DNA of 64,000 nt from an uncultured Paracoccaceae bacterium. GTDB taxonomy: Bacteria; Pseudomonadota; Alphaproteobacteria; Rhodobacterales; Rhodobacteraceae. The translations under genes were made by a program, and so were the position numbers. Shown here piece by piece: positions 23,962-31,746 of this stretch (position 1 is the first letter of the stretch; every line of letters begins with the position of its first letter). The notes under the pieces were generated by a model. It was not told the DNA's origin. It saw nothing but the letters and a program-made list of their open reading frames with translations, and searched no databases. Location of the stretch: assembly GCA_937864535.1 (NCBI GenBank), contig CALMJS010000030.1:62001-126000 (forward strand). Direction: 5' to 3'.

Positions 23962-25998
23962 TTAGGATGCCTGATGCAACACATCAAGGAAGGCCGCGCC
24001 AAAACGTTCGGCGTAGCGCTCTCCCAGCAACCGCTGGAGCCCGCCCATATCCGCCGGACGCAATTGCGCAACCTTGGCCAGCATCGTCGCCGTACAGGTC
24101 ATCGGCTTGCCCGTGCCATCCGACCCGCGCGCCAGATCGGCCTGCACAGCCAGCAGTTGGTCGTAGAGATCCGCCTCGCTGCGCCCGGCCATCTTGCGAC
24201 GCACCGGATGCAGCTTTTCGACCTCGCCGACGATCACCGACAAAAACGCATCGCCGTAATTGGCCAGCTTCTTGGCCCCGACGCCACTGATTTTCGCCAT
24301 CTCATCAAGTGTCTGGGGCCGTTTTTGCGCCATCTCTATGAGCGTGGAATCGTTATAGATAATGTAGGCAGGCAAACCCGCCGCCTCGGCCAGGGCCCGC
24401 CTCTTGGCCTTGAGCGCTGACAGGAGAGGCGCATCCTCCTCGCTGACCAGGGTCTTGATTCTATTTCCGGTTTTCGCCGCCTTAATCGTATCGGCCCTCA
24501 GGCTGATGTCCTCTTCGCCGCGCAGGATCGGTCGGGCGCGATCTGTCATCCTTAGCCCGCCATGCCGCTCGGGATCAGGACGCACCAGATCATGCCCCAT
24601 CATCTGCCTGAAAATCGCCTGCCATTCCCGACGCGACCAGTCCTTGCCAACACCAAAGGTTGGCAACTGGTCATGCCCACGCTCCCTGATCCGGTCGAGG
24701 TCGGAGCCCAGCAAAATCTCGATCAAATGGCCTGCGCCGTAGGTCTCGCCCGTGCGCAACACTGCGGACAGCGCCATCCGAACCGGGGTCGTCCCGTCAA
24801 ACACCTCTGCTGGCTTGTCGCACAGGTCGCAATGGCCGCAGGGATCCGACTCTTCGCCGAAATAGGCCAAGAGATTTTGTCTCCGACAGGCCAATGCCTC
24901 ACACAGACCCAAGAGGGCATTCAGACGCCCGTGATCCGCCATGCGCCGTTCGGGCGGCGCGAGGCTCTCGTCGATCTGCTGCCGCCGATACCGAATGTCA
25001 TCGGGTCCAAACAGGGTCAAGGTTTCGGCCGGCGCGCCATCACGCCCCGCACGCCCGATCTCTTGGTAGTAGGCCTCGATCGACTTTGGCAAATCGGCAT
25101 GCGCCACCCAGCGAATGTCGGGCTTGTCGATCCCCATGCCAAAGGCCACCGTCGCCACGACAATCAGCCCATCCTCGCGCTGGAACCGCCCCTCGACCAG
25201 CCGCCGATCGTCGGCCTCCATCCCGCCGTGATAGTGACAGGCGACATGGCCCGCCTCCCGCAGCGCTGCGGCTATGGCTTCGGTCTTGGACCGGGTGCCA
25301 CAGTAGACAATCCCGGATTGACCCTTTCGCGCCGCGGCATAGGCCAAAATCTGTTGCCTCGGCTGATCCTTCACCGCAAAGGCCAGGTGGATGTTTGGCC
25401 GGTCAAAACCGCGCAAGAATGTCGAGGGCGCAACCCCGTCAAACAGTTTCTCGACGATTTCCGCCTGGGTTTCCGCATCTGCCGTGGCGGTAAACGCCGC
25501 CAATGGGACATCCAGCGCCCGGCGCAACTCGCCAATCCGCAAATAGTCCGGCCGGAAATCATGGCCCCACTGGCTCACACAGTGGGCCTCGTCGACGGCG
25601 ATCAGGCTGACGCCAATCCGGCGCAGCATCTGGGGCACGCCGCCCGCCGACAACCGTTCGGGCGCCATGTACAGCAGCTTGAGCCGCCCCGCCTCGAGTG
25701 CTGCCCAAACGGCATCCGTTTCCTCTTGGGTATTGCCAGAGGTCAGCGCACCGGCCTCCACCCCGACCTCCTGCAGGCCCCTGACCTGATCGCGCATCAA
25801 CGCAATCAGCGGGCTGATCACCACAGTGACCCCCTCGCGGATCAGGGCGGGCAACTGGAAACACAGCGACTTGCCACCGCCCGTCGGCATGATGGCCAGC
25901 GTGTTTTGACCCGCCACAACGGCATTCACAATGTCTTCCTGTCCGGGACGGAAGGCATCGAATCCGAAAACGTCGCGCAAAAGCGTGGCGGCTGTCAT
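23962..25998 (-). CDS. recQ: ATP-dependent DNA helicase RecQ
   Basis: 3'-5' DNA helicase for recombination and fork repair. 678 residues: helicase core with IMPTGGGKS (Walker A), VDEAHCVSQWGHDFRP (DEAH box plus aromatic-rich loop) and QEIGRAGRDG (motif VI); zinc-binding region with ACRRQNLL and DPCGHCDLC; winged-helix RQC; and a C-terminal HRDC domain (around 520-600, ISGVGAKKLANYGDAF). A further ~70-residue tail follows the HRDC domain. All expected catalytic motifs are present. yaaA follows after 21 nt. Confidence 0.96.
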   Translation of the reverse strand: MTAATLLRDVFGFDAFRPGQEDIVNAVVAGQNTLAIMPTGGGKSLCFQLPALIREGVTVVISPLIALMRDQVRGLQEVGVEAGALTSGNTQEETDAVWAALEAGRLKLLYMAPERLSAGGVPQMLRRIGVSLIAVDEAHCVSQWGHDFRPDYLRIGELRRALDVPLAAFTATADAETQAEIVEKLFDGVAPSTFLRGFDRPNIHLAFAVKDQPRQQILAYAAARKGQSGIVYCGTRSKTEAIAAALREAGHVACHYHGGMEADDRRLVEGRFQREDGLIVVATVAFGMGIDKPDIRWVAHADLPKSIEAYYQEIGRAGRDGAPAETLTLFGPDDIRYRRQQIDESLAPPERRMADHGRLNALLGLCEALACRRQNLLAYFGEESDPCGHCDLCDKPAEVFDGTTPVRMALSAVLRTGETYGAGHLIEILLGSDLDRIRERGHDQLPTFGVGKDWSRREWQAIFRQMMGHDLVRPDPERHGGLRMTDRARPILRGEEDISLRADTIKAAKTGNRIKTLVSEEDAPLLSALKAKRRALAEAAGLPAYIIYNDSTLIEMAQKRPQTLDEMAKISGVGAKKLANYGDAFLSVIVGEVEKLHPVRRKMAGRSEADLYDQLLAVQADLARGSDGTGKPMTCTATMLAKVAQLRPADMGGLQRLLGERYAERFGAAFLDVLHQAS

Positions 25999-26073
25999 AC
26001 GGGTCTAATCCGGGGTTTCTGCTCTAGCCCCAAAGAATCACAGCCACAGGTCAGGGGCAACCCCGCCCCTGCC

Positions 26074-26134
26074 TTTGTGCTGAAAATATCCCGGGGTGAA
26101 TGGCCCGGAACGGGCCAGAGGGGCAGCGCCCCTC
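26074..26134 (-). repeat. Intergenic palindromic repeat, copy 2
   Basis: On the minus strand, GAGGGGC-GCT-GCCCCTC (26134-26118) begins 5 nt after the yggT stop. A GGCCCG/CGGGCC hairpin and CCCCGGGATATTTTCAGC follow. The module order and the GCT loop match copy 1 at 13699-13740, with the middle hairpin as an insertion. It may terminate or stabilise the yggT message. Confidence 0.55.
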
Positions 26135-26139
26135 GCCCT

Positions 26140-26424
26140 TTAGTAGAACAGGCGCGCGTTGTTCTGCAGAACAATTTCCAGCGCGGCGATCCCGACCAGC
26201 ACCACAATCGGAGACAGGTCCAACCCGCCGATCGTCAGATAACGACGCAGCGGCTGATAGATCGGGTCCAGAATACGTTGCAAACCATACCAGATCTGCT
26301 GAACCAGCGGCTGGCGCAGGTTCAGAACCTGGAAGTTGATCAACCAGCTCATGATCAGATGGGCAAAGACGATGAACCGAACGATGCCGAGGATCATCAA
26401 GAGGATCTGAAGAATAGAATACAC
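26140..26424 (-). CDS. YggT family membrane protein
   Basis: 94-residue protein with two hydrophobic segments flanking a short loop containing NLRQPLVQQIWYGLQRILDP (amphipathic, with the conserved Pro-rich turn) and a final hydrophobic stretch, the single-repeat YggT layout. The start is GTG, supported by AAGGAG eight nt upstream. YggT proteins are linked to osmotic stress, cell shape or division in different bacteria; no role can be assigned here. It is divergent from the thioesterase gene. Confidence 0.88.
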   Translation of the reverse strand: MYSILQILLMILGIVRFIVFAHLIMSWLINFQVLNLRQPLVQQIWYGLQRILDPIYQPLRRYLTIGGLDLSPIVVLVGIAALEIVLQNNARLFY

Positions 26425-26550
26425 GGGGGCAGCTCCTTATCGTTTGGTTCAGGTAATAGCCCCAAGCGTTTTGCACAAGCCTTTGCCCCCACGTTACGAT
26501 TGACGCAACGGAATAGGGCTGGCCTTCTGCGCCGCAGAAACGAGGTCCCC

Positions 26551-27084
26551 ATGTATCCAGTCCTGCGCCTGCTGTGGCAAAGCTATAAACACCGAAACGA
26601 TCCCAAAACCGAATTTGGCGAAACCTATGTCACCACGCATATCTGCTGGCCATGGGATCTGGATATCTGGTGGGAACTGAACAACGGTCGCACGCTCACG
26701 CTCTATGATCTCGGACGGATTCCTTTGGGCAATGCTGCGGGTCTGACGCAGGCGCTCAAGGAAAACAGATGGGGACTGACCGTGGCCGGGTCCTGTCCGC
26801 GCTATCGCCGCCGGATCAGAGCCTTTGACAAGGTCACGATGAAGTCCCGCGCCTTGGGCTGGGACGACAAATTCATCTACATCGAACAGAGCCTGTGGAA
26901 AAACGGTGAATGCGCGAACCACGTGCTGATCCGGTCGGCCGTGACCAGCAAATCGGGGATCGTACCCCCGGAAACCTGCGCGCGCGCGATGGGGCACAGC
27001 GGACCCGCGCCAACTTTGCCCGATTGGGTCACCCGCTGGATTGCGGCAGAAGCGCAACGCCCATGGCCCCCAATGCAGGACTGA
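26551..27084 (+). CDS. Acyl-CoA thioesterase-like hotdog protein
   Basis: 177 residues with the pattern of the 4HBT-like thioesterases: an N-terminal helix, ICWPWDLDIWWELNNGRTL (hot-dog core with the conserved Asp and Asn region) and later strands ending GWDDKFIYIEQSLWKNG. Substrate is unknown. Start MYPVLRLL is preceded by GAGG at normal spacing; the frame remains open far upstream only because it lies opposite recQ. It is a single gene between yggT (divergent) and the UMF1 transporter 80 nt downstream. Confidence 0.8.
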   Translation: MYPVLRLLWQSYKHRNDPKTEFGETYVTTHICWPWDLDIWWELNNGRTLTLYDLGRIPLGNAAGLTQALKENRWGLTVAGSCPRYRRRIRAFDKVTMKSRALGWDDKFIYIEQSLWKNGECANHVLIRSAVTSKSGIVPPETCARAMGHSGPAPTLPDWVTRWIAAEAQRPWPPMQD

Positions 27085-27164
27085 CCCTGCCTATGTGATC
27101 AAGTTTTCTTGCAAGCCCCCTGACCCCTCTGATCTAAGGCAATCAAAGGCCGGAGGGGATCGGG

Positions 27165-28529
27165 ATGGGCTCAGCAAAAAAACGCATTTGGGGCTGGATG
27201 GCCTTTGATTGGGCGCAGCAGCCCTATTACACGCTGGGCCTGACCTTTATTTTCGGCCCCTATTTTGCCTCAGTCGCCTTTGACTGGTTCACGGCACAGG
27301 GCGCCACCGATGCCGAGGCGCAGGCGCAATCCCTGTGGTCCTTGGGTCAGAGCCTCTCTGGGATCGTGATTGCCCTGTCTGCCCCGCTCTTGGGTGCATG
27401 GGCCGACCTCTCGGGGCGCAAGGTCAGCTGGATCGCGTTTTTCTCTGTGCTTTACGTCATCTGCGCGTGGTCGCTGTGGTGGATGACCCCCGATGGCGCA
27501 AATCTGATCCTGATCCTGATCCTGTTCAACATCGGCTTTGTCGCAGCTGAATCCGGTCTGAATTTCGCGAATGCGATCCTCCCCTCGCTCGGCCCCGACA
27601 AGGAGATCGGCAAAATTTCCGGCTCTGCCTCGGCGTTTGGCTATTGGGGCGGTGTCATGTCGCTGTTTATCATCCTGATCTTCTTCGAGGATGGTGCCGG
27701 TCACACGTTTGCGGGCCTCGCTCCTGCCTTTGGCCTCGACCCGGCCACGAACGAGGGCACGCGGGCTGTCGGGCCGTTCATCGCGCTGTGGTATCTGGTC
27801 TTTATGATCCCGTTCTTCCTCTGGGTTCGGGATGGCGATGCGCCGCGCCGCAAGATCACGTTTGGACAGGCCAGCGCAGAGTTGATCCGCTCGATCAAGT
27901 CCATTCGCCGTAGTCGTAGCCTGTCGGCGTTTTTGCTGGGGTCGATGCTCTACCGCGATGCGGTGAACGGGCTCTATGCCTTTGGCGGGGTTTACGCCAA
28001 GCTCGTGCTGGGATGGGCCACCATGCAGATCGGCATTTTCGGGATCATCGGGGCCATCACCGCCGCCATCGCGACGTGGATCGGCGGCCTCGCGGATCGG
28101 CGTTACGGGCCCAAGCCAGTGATCGTCGTCAGTTCGATCATCTTGATGGTGGTCTGTTCGATCATCGTTTCGATGTCCCGCGATCATTTCGGCCCCTTTG
28201 CCCTGCCCGAAGGGTCCAAACTGCCTGACATCCTGTTCTATATCTGCGGCGCCGCGATTGGCGGTGCGGGCGGTGCGCTCTATTCGGCGTCCCGGTCGCT
28301 GATGGTGCGCCACACGAACCCGGAACGCCCCGCCGAAGCCTTTGGCCTCTTTGCGCTCACCGGCAAGGCGACAGCCTTTCTCGCGCCGACCCTGATCGGG
28401 ATCTCGACCTATCTAACCCAAAGCAACCAATTGGGATTCCTGCCGGTGATCTTCCTTTTCCTCGCAGGGCTGGTATTACTACGCTGGGTTGATGGTGAAG
28501 GAGATCGCGCCGCATGGTCCGCGCAGTAA
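27165..28529 (+). CDS. UMF1-family MFS transporter (Atg22-like)
   Basis: 454-residue membrane transporter with about twelve hydrophobic segments. The opening WGWMAFDWAQQPYYTLGLTF is the family signature shared with fungal Atg22 vacuolar effluxers, and WADLSGRK is the MFS loop 2-3 motif. Members are thought to export or import small organic solutes such as amino acids, with substrate unknown in bacteria. GGAGGGGATCGGG precedes the ATG. Its 3' end overlaps the mepA start by 16 nt. Confidence 0.9.
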   Translation: MGSAKKRIWGWMAFDWAQQPYYTLGLTFIFGPYFASVAFDWFTAQGATDAEAQAQSLWSLGQSLSGIVIALSAPLLGAWADLSGRKVSWIAFFSVLYVICAWSLWWMTPDGANLILILILFNIGFVAAESGLNFANAILPSLGPDKEIGKISGSASAFGYWGGVMSLFIILIFFEDGAGHTFAGLAPAFGLDPATNEGTRAVGPFIALWYLVFMIPFFLWVRDGDAPRRKITFGQASAELIRSIKSIRRSRSLSAFLLGSMLYRDAVNGLYAFGGVYAKLVLGWATMQIGIFGIIGAITAAIATWIGGLADRRYGPKPVIVVSSIILMVVCSIIVSMSRDHFGPFALPEGSKLPDILFYICGAAIGGAGGALYSASRSLMVRHTNPERPAEAFGLFALTGKATAFLAPTLIGISTYLTQSNQLGFLPVIFLFLAGLVLLRWVDGEGDRAAWSAQ

Positions 28530-29422
28530 CAATTGTCTGCCTTATCCTGAGCCTTGCAGGATGCAAGCTCGGCTCTGGTCCGATGTCCGAGGAAGGCGCG
28601 CCGACGCGCGTGTCCACCGCATCGACCGATCCGCGTGTTGCCAAAGAGGTCTTTGGACATATTCCGACACCGACCACCGGCGACTCGCAATCGGTGGGCT
28701 CTTATGCCCGTGGCTGTCAGGCTGGTGCCGTCGCCCTGCCAGAGACCGGCGCGACATGGCAGGCCATGCGCCTGAGCCGAAACCGGAACTGGGGCCAACC
28801 GCGATTGGTCGCGTTCCTGACCGATCTCTCGGCCTTTGCCGCCACACAGCCGGGCTGGTCCGGGCTCTATCTGGGTGACATGAGCCAACCGCGCGGCGGC
28901 CCGATGTTGACCGGCCATGCCAGCCACCAGATCGGACTGGACGCCGATATCTGGCTCCTGCCCGCAGATCGCCTGAACCTAAGCGCGTCAGAGCGCGAAA
29001 ATATCTCTTCTGCCCGCATGGACCACACCGATGGCGCCTATGTGAACGACAATTGGACCCCCGCGCATGAGGCGATTATTCGCCGTGCCGCCGAGGATCC
29101 GCGCGTCGCCCGCATCTTTATTTTTCCGGGTGCCAAGGTAGAGATGTGCCGCAACGCCACCGGCGACCGGACCTGGCTGAACAAAGTCCGCCCCTGGTTC
29201 GGCCACAACTACCATTTCCACGTTCGGCTGAATTGCGACCCGTCTGACCCGGCCTGTGAACCGCAGTCCCCCCCGCCAGATGGCGATGGCTGCGCCGATG
29301 CCGAACAATGGGTGCGCGATATCCTGAACCCGCCACCACCGCCGGCAAATCCGGCCCCCGCACGCGGCCCGCTGACGATGGGCGAATTGCCGGACATGTG
29401 CAGCGCGGTCGCCAACGAATGA
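28514..29422 (+). CDS. mepA: Penicillin-insensitive murein endopeptidase MepA, lipoprotein form
   Basis: Zinc LAS-type peptidase that cuts the D-Ala-meso-DAP cross-links of peptidoglycan. 302 residues. The N-terminus is a lipoprotein signal with lipobox LAGC (Cys17), unlike E. coli MepA, which is a soluble periplasmic protein. Zinc ligands are visible in TGHASHQIGLDADIW (HxxxxxxD) and NYHFHVRL (HxH). Four to six Cys in the second half may form disulfides. The Pro-rich tail (PPPPPANPAPA) is probably a linker. It overlaps the UMF1 gene at its start and the following gene as ATGA at its end. Confidence 0.92.
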   Translation: MVRAVTIVCLILSLAGCKLGSGPMSEEGAPTRVSTASTDPRVAKEVFGHIPTPTTGDSQSVGSYARGCQAGAVALPETGATWQAMRLSRNRNWGQPRLVAFLTDLSAFAATQPGWSGLYLGDMSQPRGGPMLTGHASHQIGLDADIWLLPADRLNLSASERENISSARMDHTDGAYVNDNWTPAHEAIIRRAAEDPRVARIFIFPGAKVEMCRNATGDRTWLNKVRPWFGHNYHFHVRLNCDPSDPACEPQSPPPDGDGCADAEQWVRDILNPPPPPANPAPARGPLTMGELPDMCSAVANE

Positions 29423-30261
29423 AGTTGATCACTCTCGCGCTCTTGGCCTTGGCGTCACCCGCTCTGGCCGAGGCGCAGCTCTCTGCCGCTATCAGCCTGC
29501 CGCATAGCATTCCAGGCGGTCTCTCGGCTCTCGAGGTTGCGGACAACGGCACCGATGTTGTGCTGATGACCGACCGAGGTGTTTTTCTGACCGGGCGATT
29601 GGTCCGACAGAACGGCAAACTGGCTGACCTCACCATACTGTCCACTGACCCTCTCCATGATCCCGACGGCCAAGTCGTCGAGTTTCCCGATTTCGACTCC
29701 GAAGGCCTCGCTGTCATGCCGGACGGCCGCCGGATCGTCAGTTTTGAGGGAAAACCGCGGATTTGGGTCTACGACACGCCGTCGTCCAACGCCGCCCCGA
29801 TCCGCTCGAACACCGCCTTTAACGGGCTCCAGCCCAATTCCGGGCTAGAGGCGCTGGCGGCCGGCCCCGACGGCACGCTCTACACCATTCCCGAACGCTC
29901 TGGGCGACAGACTCGTCCGTTTCCCGTCTGGCGCTATCGATCAAATTGGGATGTCGCCTTTGAAATTCCCCGCCGGGATGTATTTCTGGTGACCGGCGCC
30001 GACGTCGGCCCCGATGGACGGCTCTATGTGCTAGAGCGCGATTTCGTCGGGATCGGCTTCCGCTCGCGCGTGCGCCGGTTCAATATGGACGGCTCTGGCG
30101 AAGAGGTGGTGTTCGAAACCGCCCTCGGCACCCATAGCAACCTGGAGGGCATTTCGGTCTGGCGTGACGACACCGGGCATCTGCGGCTGACCATGGTGTC
30201 GGACAATAACGAAAACATGTTCTTTGCCTCGACGCTGGTCGAATACCAACTGGACAATTGA
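29419..30261 (+). CDS. Exported esterase-like-activity-of-phytase family protein
   Basis: 280 residues with a signal peptide (1-18, ALLALASPALAEA). The mature part has repeated beta-propeller-like segments: FPDFDSEGLAVMPDGRRIVSFEG, GLEALAAGPDGTLYTIPE and SNLEGISVWRD (each read in part), matching the DUF that includes phytase-type esterases. Enzymatic substrate is unknown. The start overlaps the mepA stop as ATGA, so it is translationally coupled, which suggests an envelope function alongside the murein peptidase. Confidence 0.82.
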   Translation: MKLITLALLALASPALAEAQLSAAISLPHSIPGGLSALEVADNGTDVVLMTDRGVFLTGRLVRQNGKLADLTILSTDPLHDPDGQVVEFPDFDSEGLAVMPDGRRIVSFEGKPRIWVYDTPSSNAAPIRSNTAFNGLQPNSGLEALAAGPDGTLYTIPERSGRQTRPFPVWRYRSNWDVAFEIPRRDVFLVTGADVGPDGRLYVLERDFVGIGFRSRVRRFNMDGSGEEVVFETALGTHSNLEGISVWRDDTGHLRLTMVSDNNENMFFASTLVEYQLDN

Positions 30262-30286
30262 CGGCTGCCCCTCGGCTGACGTAAAC

Positions 30287-30309
30287 GGCCCCGTCCCGAG
30301 TCCGGGGCC
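30287..30309 (+). terminator. Hairpin between the phytase-like gene and yhhQ
   Basis: GGCCCCG (30287-30293) pairs with CGGGGCC (30303-30309) through a 9-nt loop, 25 nt after the preceding stop. No T-run follows, so it may be a message-stabilising hairpin instead of a terminator. A preQ1 riboswitch was considered for this position but its signature sequence is not seen. Confidence 0.4.
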
Positions 30310-30343
30310 AAGTCTCCGCTACCTTGCTAAAACGGGAACAGCT

Positions 30344-30988
30344 ATGTCCAAACTTCTTCCTGGCGTTATCGCCATGGCCATCATCGTCGTGGCCTCTAAC
30401 ATCCTCGTTCAGTATATGATCCTCGACGGTCGGCTGACGTGGGGTGCATTTACCTATCCGTTCGCCTTTCTCGTGACCGACATCATGAACCGCGTCTACG
30501 GCCCTGCCGCTGCGCGCCGCGTTGTTCTGGCCGGTTTCGTCGTTGGCATCCTTTGTTCGCTGATCGGCAGCCAGATCATGCTGCAGGGCGACGGCTATGA
30601 ATATGCCGCTGTGGCGTTCCGCGTGGCGATTGCCTCTGCGCTGGCGTTCCTTGCGGCGCAACTGCTCGACATCACGGTGTTCAACCGCCTGCGCGATGGC
30701 AGCTGGTGGAAGGCCCCTGTGGTCTCGAGCGTGCTGTCCTCGATTGTCGATAGCGCGTTGTTCTTTTCCATCGCCTTCGGGTCGTGGATTTCCTTTGGCG
30801 CCGCCGCCGATGCCGAGGTCAACTGGGCGTGGGAGGTCATCCCCGTCTTCAACACCGGCATGATGGCCGAACTCTGGGTTTCGCTGGCGATTGCCGACTG
30901 GATCATCAAGGTTGCTATCGCTTTGGTCGCTCTGGTGCCCTTCCGCGTAATCGTTGGGCAGGCCATGTCTCGCCGCAGCGCGGCATAG
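30344..30988 (+). CDS. yhhQ: Queuosine-precursor transporter (VUT/YhhQ family)
   Basis: Imports queuine precursors such as preQ0 or preQ1 for tRNA queuosine. 214 residues with about six membrane segments. VASNILVQYMILDGRLTWGAFTYPFAFLVTDIMNRVYG (read in parts) contains the family's PxxFLxTD motif; WDI-like LLDITVFNRLR and the VDSALFFSIAF block follow. ACGGGAAC precedes the ATG at 30344, and the open frame upstream of it belongs to the noncoding gap. An intrinsic terminator follows at 30999. Confidence 0.9.
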   Translation: MSKLLPGVIAMAIIVVASNILVQYMILDGRLTWGAFTYPFAFLVTDIMNRVYGPAAARRVVLAGFVVGILCSLIGSQIMLQGDGYEYAAVAFRVAIASALAFLAAQLLDITVFNRLRDGSWWKAPVVSSVLSSIVDSALFFSIAFGSWISFGAAADAEVNWAWEVIPVFNTGMMAELWVSLAIADWIIKVAIALVALVPFRVIVGQAMSRRSAA

Positions 30989-30998
30989 TCGTCTTGTG

Positions 30999-31031
30999 AA
31001 AATCGTTACAAACTGTAGCGATTTTTATTTT
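30999..31031 (+). terminator. Intrinsic terminator after yhhQ
   Basis: AAAATCG-T-TAC (30999-31009) pairs with GTA-G-CGATTTT (31015-31025), one T-G wobble included, around a 5-nt loop; TATTTT follows. It closes the yhhQ transcript and separates it from the small unit at 31030-31249. Confidence 0.8.
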
Positions 31032-31095
31032 GACTTCTACGACATCTGTGCCACCCTTGAGGTACAGGCGAAACCCATTGAAAGGAGGTGATCCA

Positions 31096-31152
31096 GTGTC
31101 GAGAAAGGTATTGGAGAATAGTGTCGGGACAGCTTGGGGGGGACGCAGCTAG
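31096..31152 (+). CDS. 18-residue microORF with an exceptionally strong ribosome-binding site
   Basis: GTG-initiated ORF encoding MSRKVLENSVGTAWGGRS, then TAG. GGAGG ends 7 nt before the GTG, and the complementarity to 16S extends over 14 nt, far beyond an ordinary SD. The peptide is short, Gly/Ser-rich and without a recognisable domain. Translation is plausible on the ribosome-binding site alone, but a peptide function is unproved; it may be a leader whose translation controls folding of the downstream anti-SD and terminator. Confidence 0.45.
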   Translation: MSRKVLENSVGTAWGGRS

Positions 31153-31220
31153 GGCAGCCCTTGGCTGACGAACACTCCGGGTGGGCATTCCTAACCGAAC
31201 TCACCTCCTGAACTTTCGAA

Positions 31221-31249
31221 GGGTCACAGATCGCCTCTGTGGCCCTTTT
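31221..31249 (+). terminator. Intrinsic terminator between the microORF and arfB
   Basis: GGGTCACAGA (31221-31230) pairs with TCTGTGGCCC (31236-31245) with one T-G wobble and a 5-nt loop, followed by TTTT. It ends 15 nt before the arfB start, so arfB needs read-through or an internal promoter. Confidence 0.8.
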
Positions 31250-31263
31250 AACTTGGAACCCCC

Positions 31264-31677
31264 ATGTTGCGCGTTACCGATCAGATCATCATCCAGGACT
31301 GGGAATTGACCGAACAGTTCGTCCGCGCCAGCGGGCCGGGCGGGCAAAACGTGAACAAAGTGTCCACCGCCGTCGAACTGCGGTTCGAGGCCGAGAGGAG
31401 CCCCTCCCTGCCCGAGCCGGTCAAACGGCGGCTACAGCGCATCGCGGGCAGCAAATGGACCAACGACGGCGCGATTGTGCTGTTCGTTCAGGACACGCGG
31501 TCCCAAGCCATGAACCGCGACATCGCCCGCGACCGCCTGTCCGAAATGATCCGAGCCGCCACCGTCGTCCCCAAACGCCGGATTGCGACGAAGCCGACCA
31601 AGGGCTCCGTGCGGCGGCGGCTGGAGGAAAAGAAGCAGCGCGGGGAGGTTAAGGCGTTGCGCGGAAGGATTGAGTGA
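31264..31677 (+). CDS. arfB: Alternative ribosome-rescue factor ArfB (YaeJ), peptidyl-tRNA hydrolase
   Basis: Rescues ribosomes stalled on messages lacking a stop codon by hydrolysing the peptidyl-tRNA. 137 residues, the usual size. The catalytic GGQ is at residues 26-28 (ASGPGGQNVNK), and a basic C-terminal tail (KRRIATKPTKGSVRRRLEEKK, read in part) that enters the mRNA channel is present. Its start is only 15 nt after the terminator at 31221-31249, so the microORF unit may regulate it. No clear SD lies directly upstream of the ATG; TTTTAACTTGGAACCCCC precedes it. Confidence 0.93.
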   Translation: MLRVTDQIIIQDWELTEQFVRASGPGGQNVNKVSTAVELRFEAERSPSLPEPVKRRLQRIAGSKWTNDGAIVLFVQDTRSQAMNRDIARDRLSEMIRAATVVPKRRIATKPTKGSVRRRLEEKKQRGEVKALRGRIE

Positions 31678-31746
31678 AGCTACATGTATGCAATCAAATT
31701 TTTGCGAGTTTACCGTTAACTTTGTCTTGAAGGGTTGTTGATATAT

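Larger units (their letters stand above)
31030..31249 (+). ncRNA. Small transcript with extreme Shine-Dalgarno, microORF and downstream anti-SD copy
   Basis: A compact unit delimited by the yhhQ terminator and its own terminator. It holds AAAGGAGGTGATCC (31081-31094), 14 nt perfectly complementary to the 3' tail of 16S rRNA; an 18-codon ORF at 31096-31152; and TCACCTCCT (31201-31209), a 9-nt perfect complement of the SD itself. A possible -35 (TTGACT, 31030-31035) lies upstream, but no clear -10 was found. The layout could be a regulatory RNA whose SD is masked by the downstream copy, or an attenuator for arfB. The elements are seen; the transcript and function are inferred. Confidence 0.5.

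Noticed and set aside
24562-27084. 840-codon open frame on the plus strand
   Set aside because: Mostly antisense to recQ with Arg/Gln/His-rich low-quality translation; only its last 177 codons (from 26551) look like a real gene.
30262-30343. preQ1 riboswitch before the queuosine-precursor transporter
   Set aside because: Only a simple GC hairpin is present; the expected A-rich tail and pseudoknot partners are missing.
31081-31095. Fragment of a 16S rRNA gene on the minus strand
   Set aside because: Only about 15 nt match the 16S 3' end, with no further similarity; a long Shine-Dalgarno explains it better.
31030-31249. Transfer-messenger RNA
   Set aside because: No tRNA-like acceptor or T-arm, no CCA end and no tag resembling known alphaproteobacterial tags, despite the neighbouring rescue factor.
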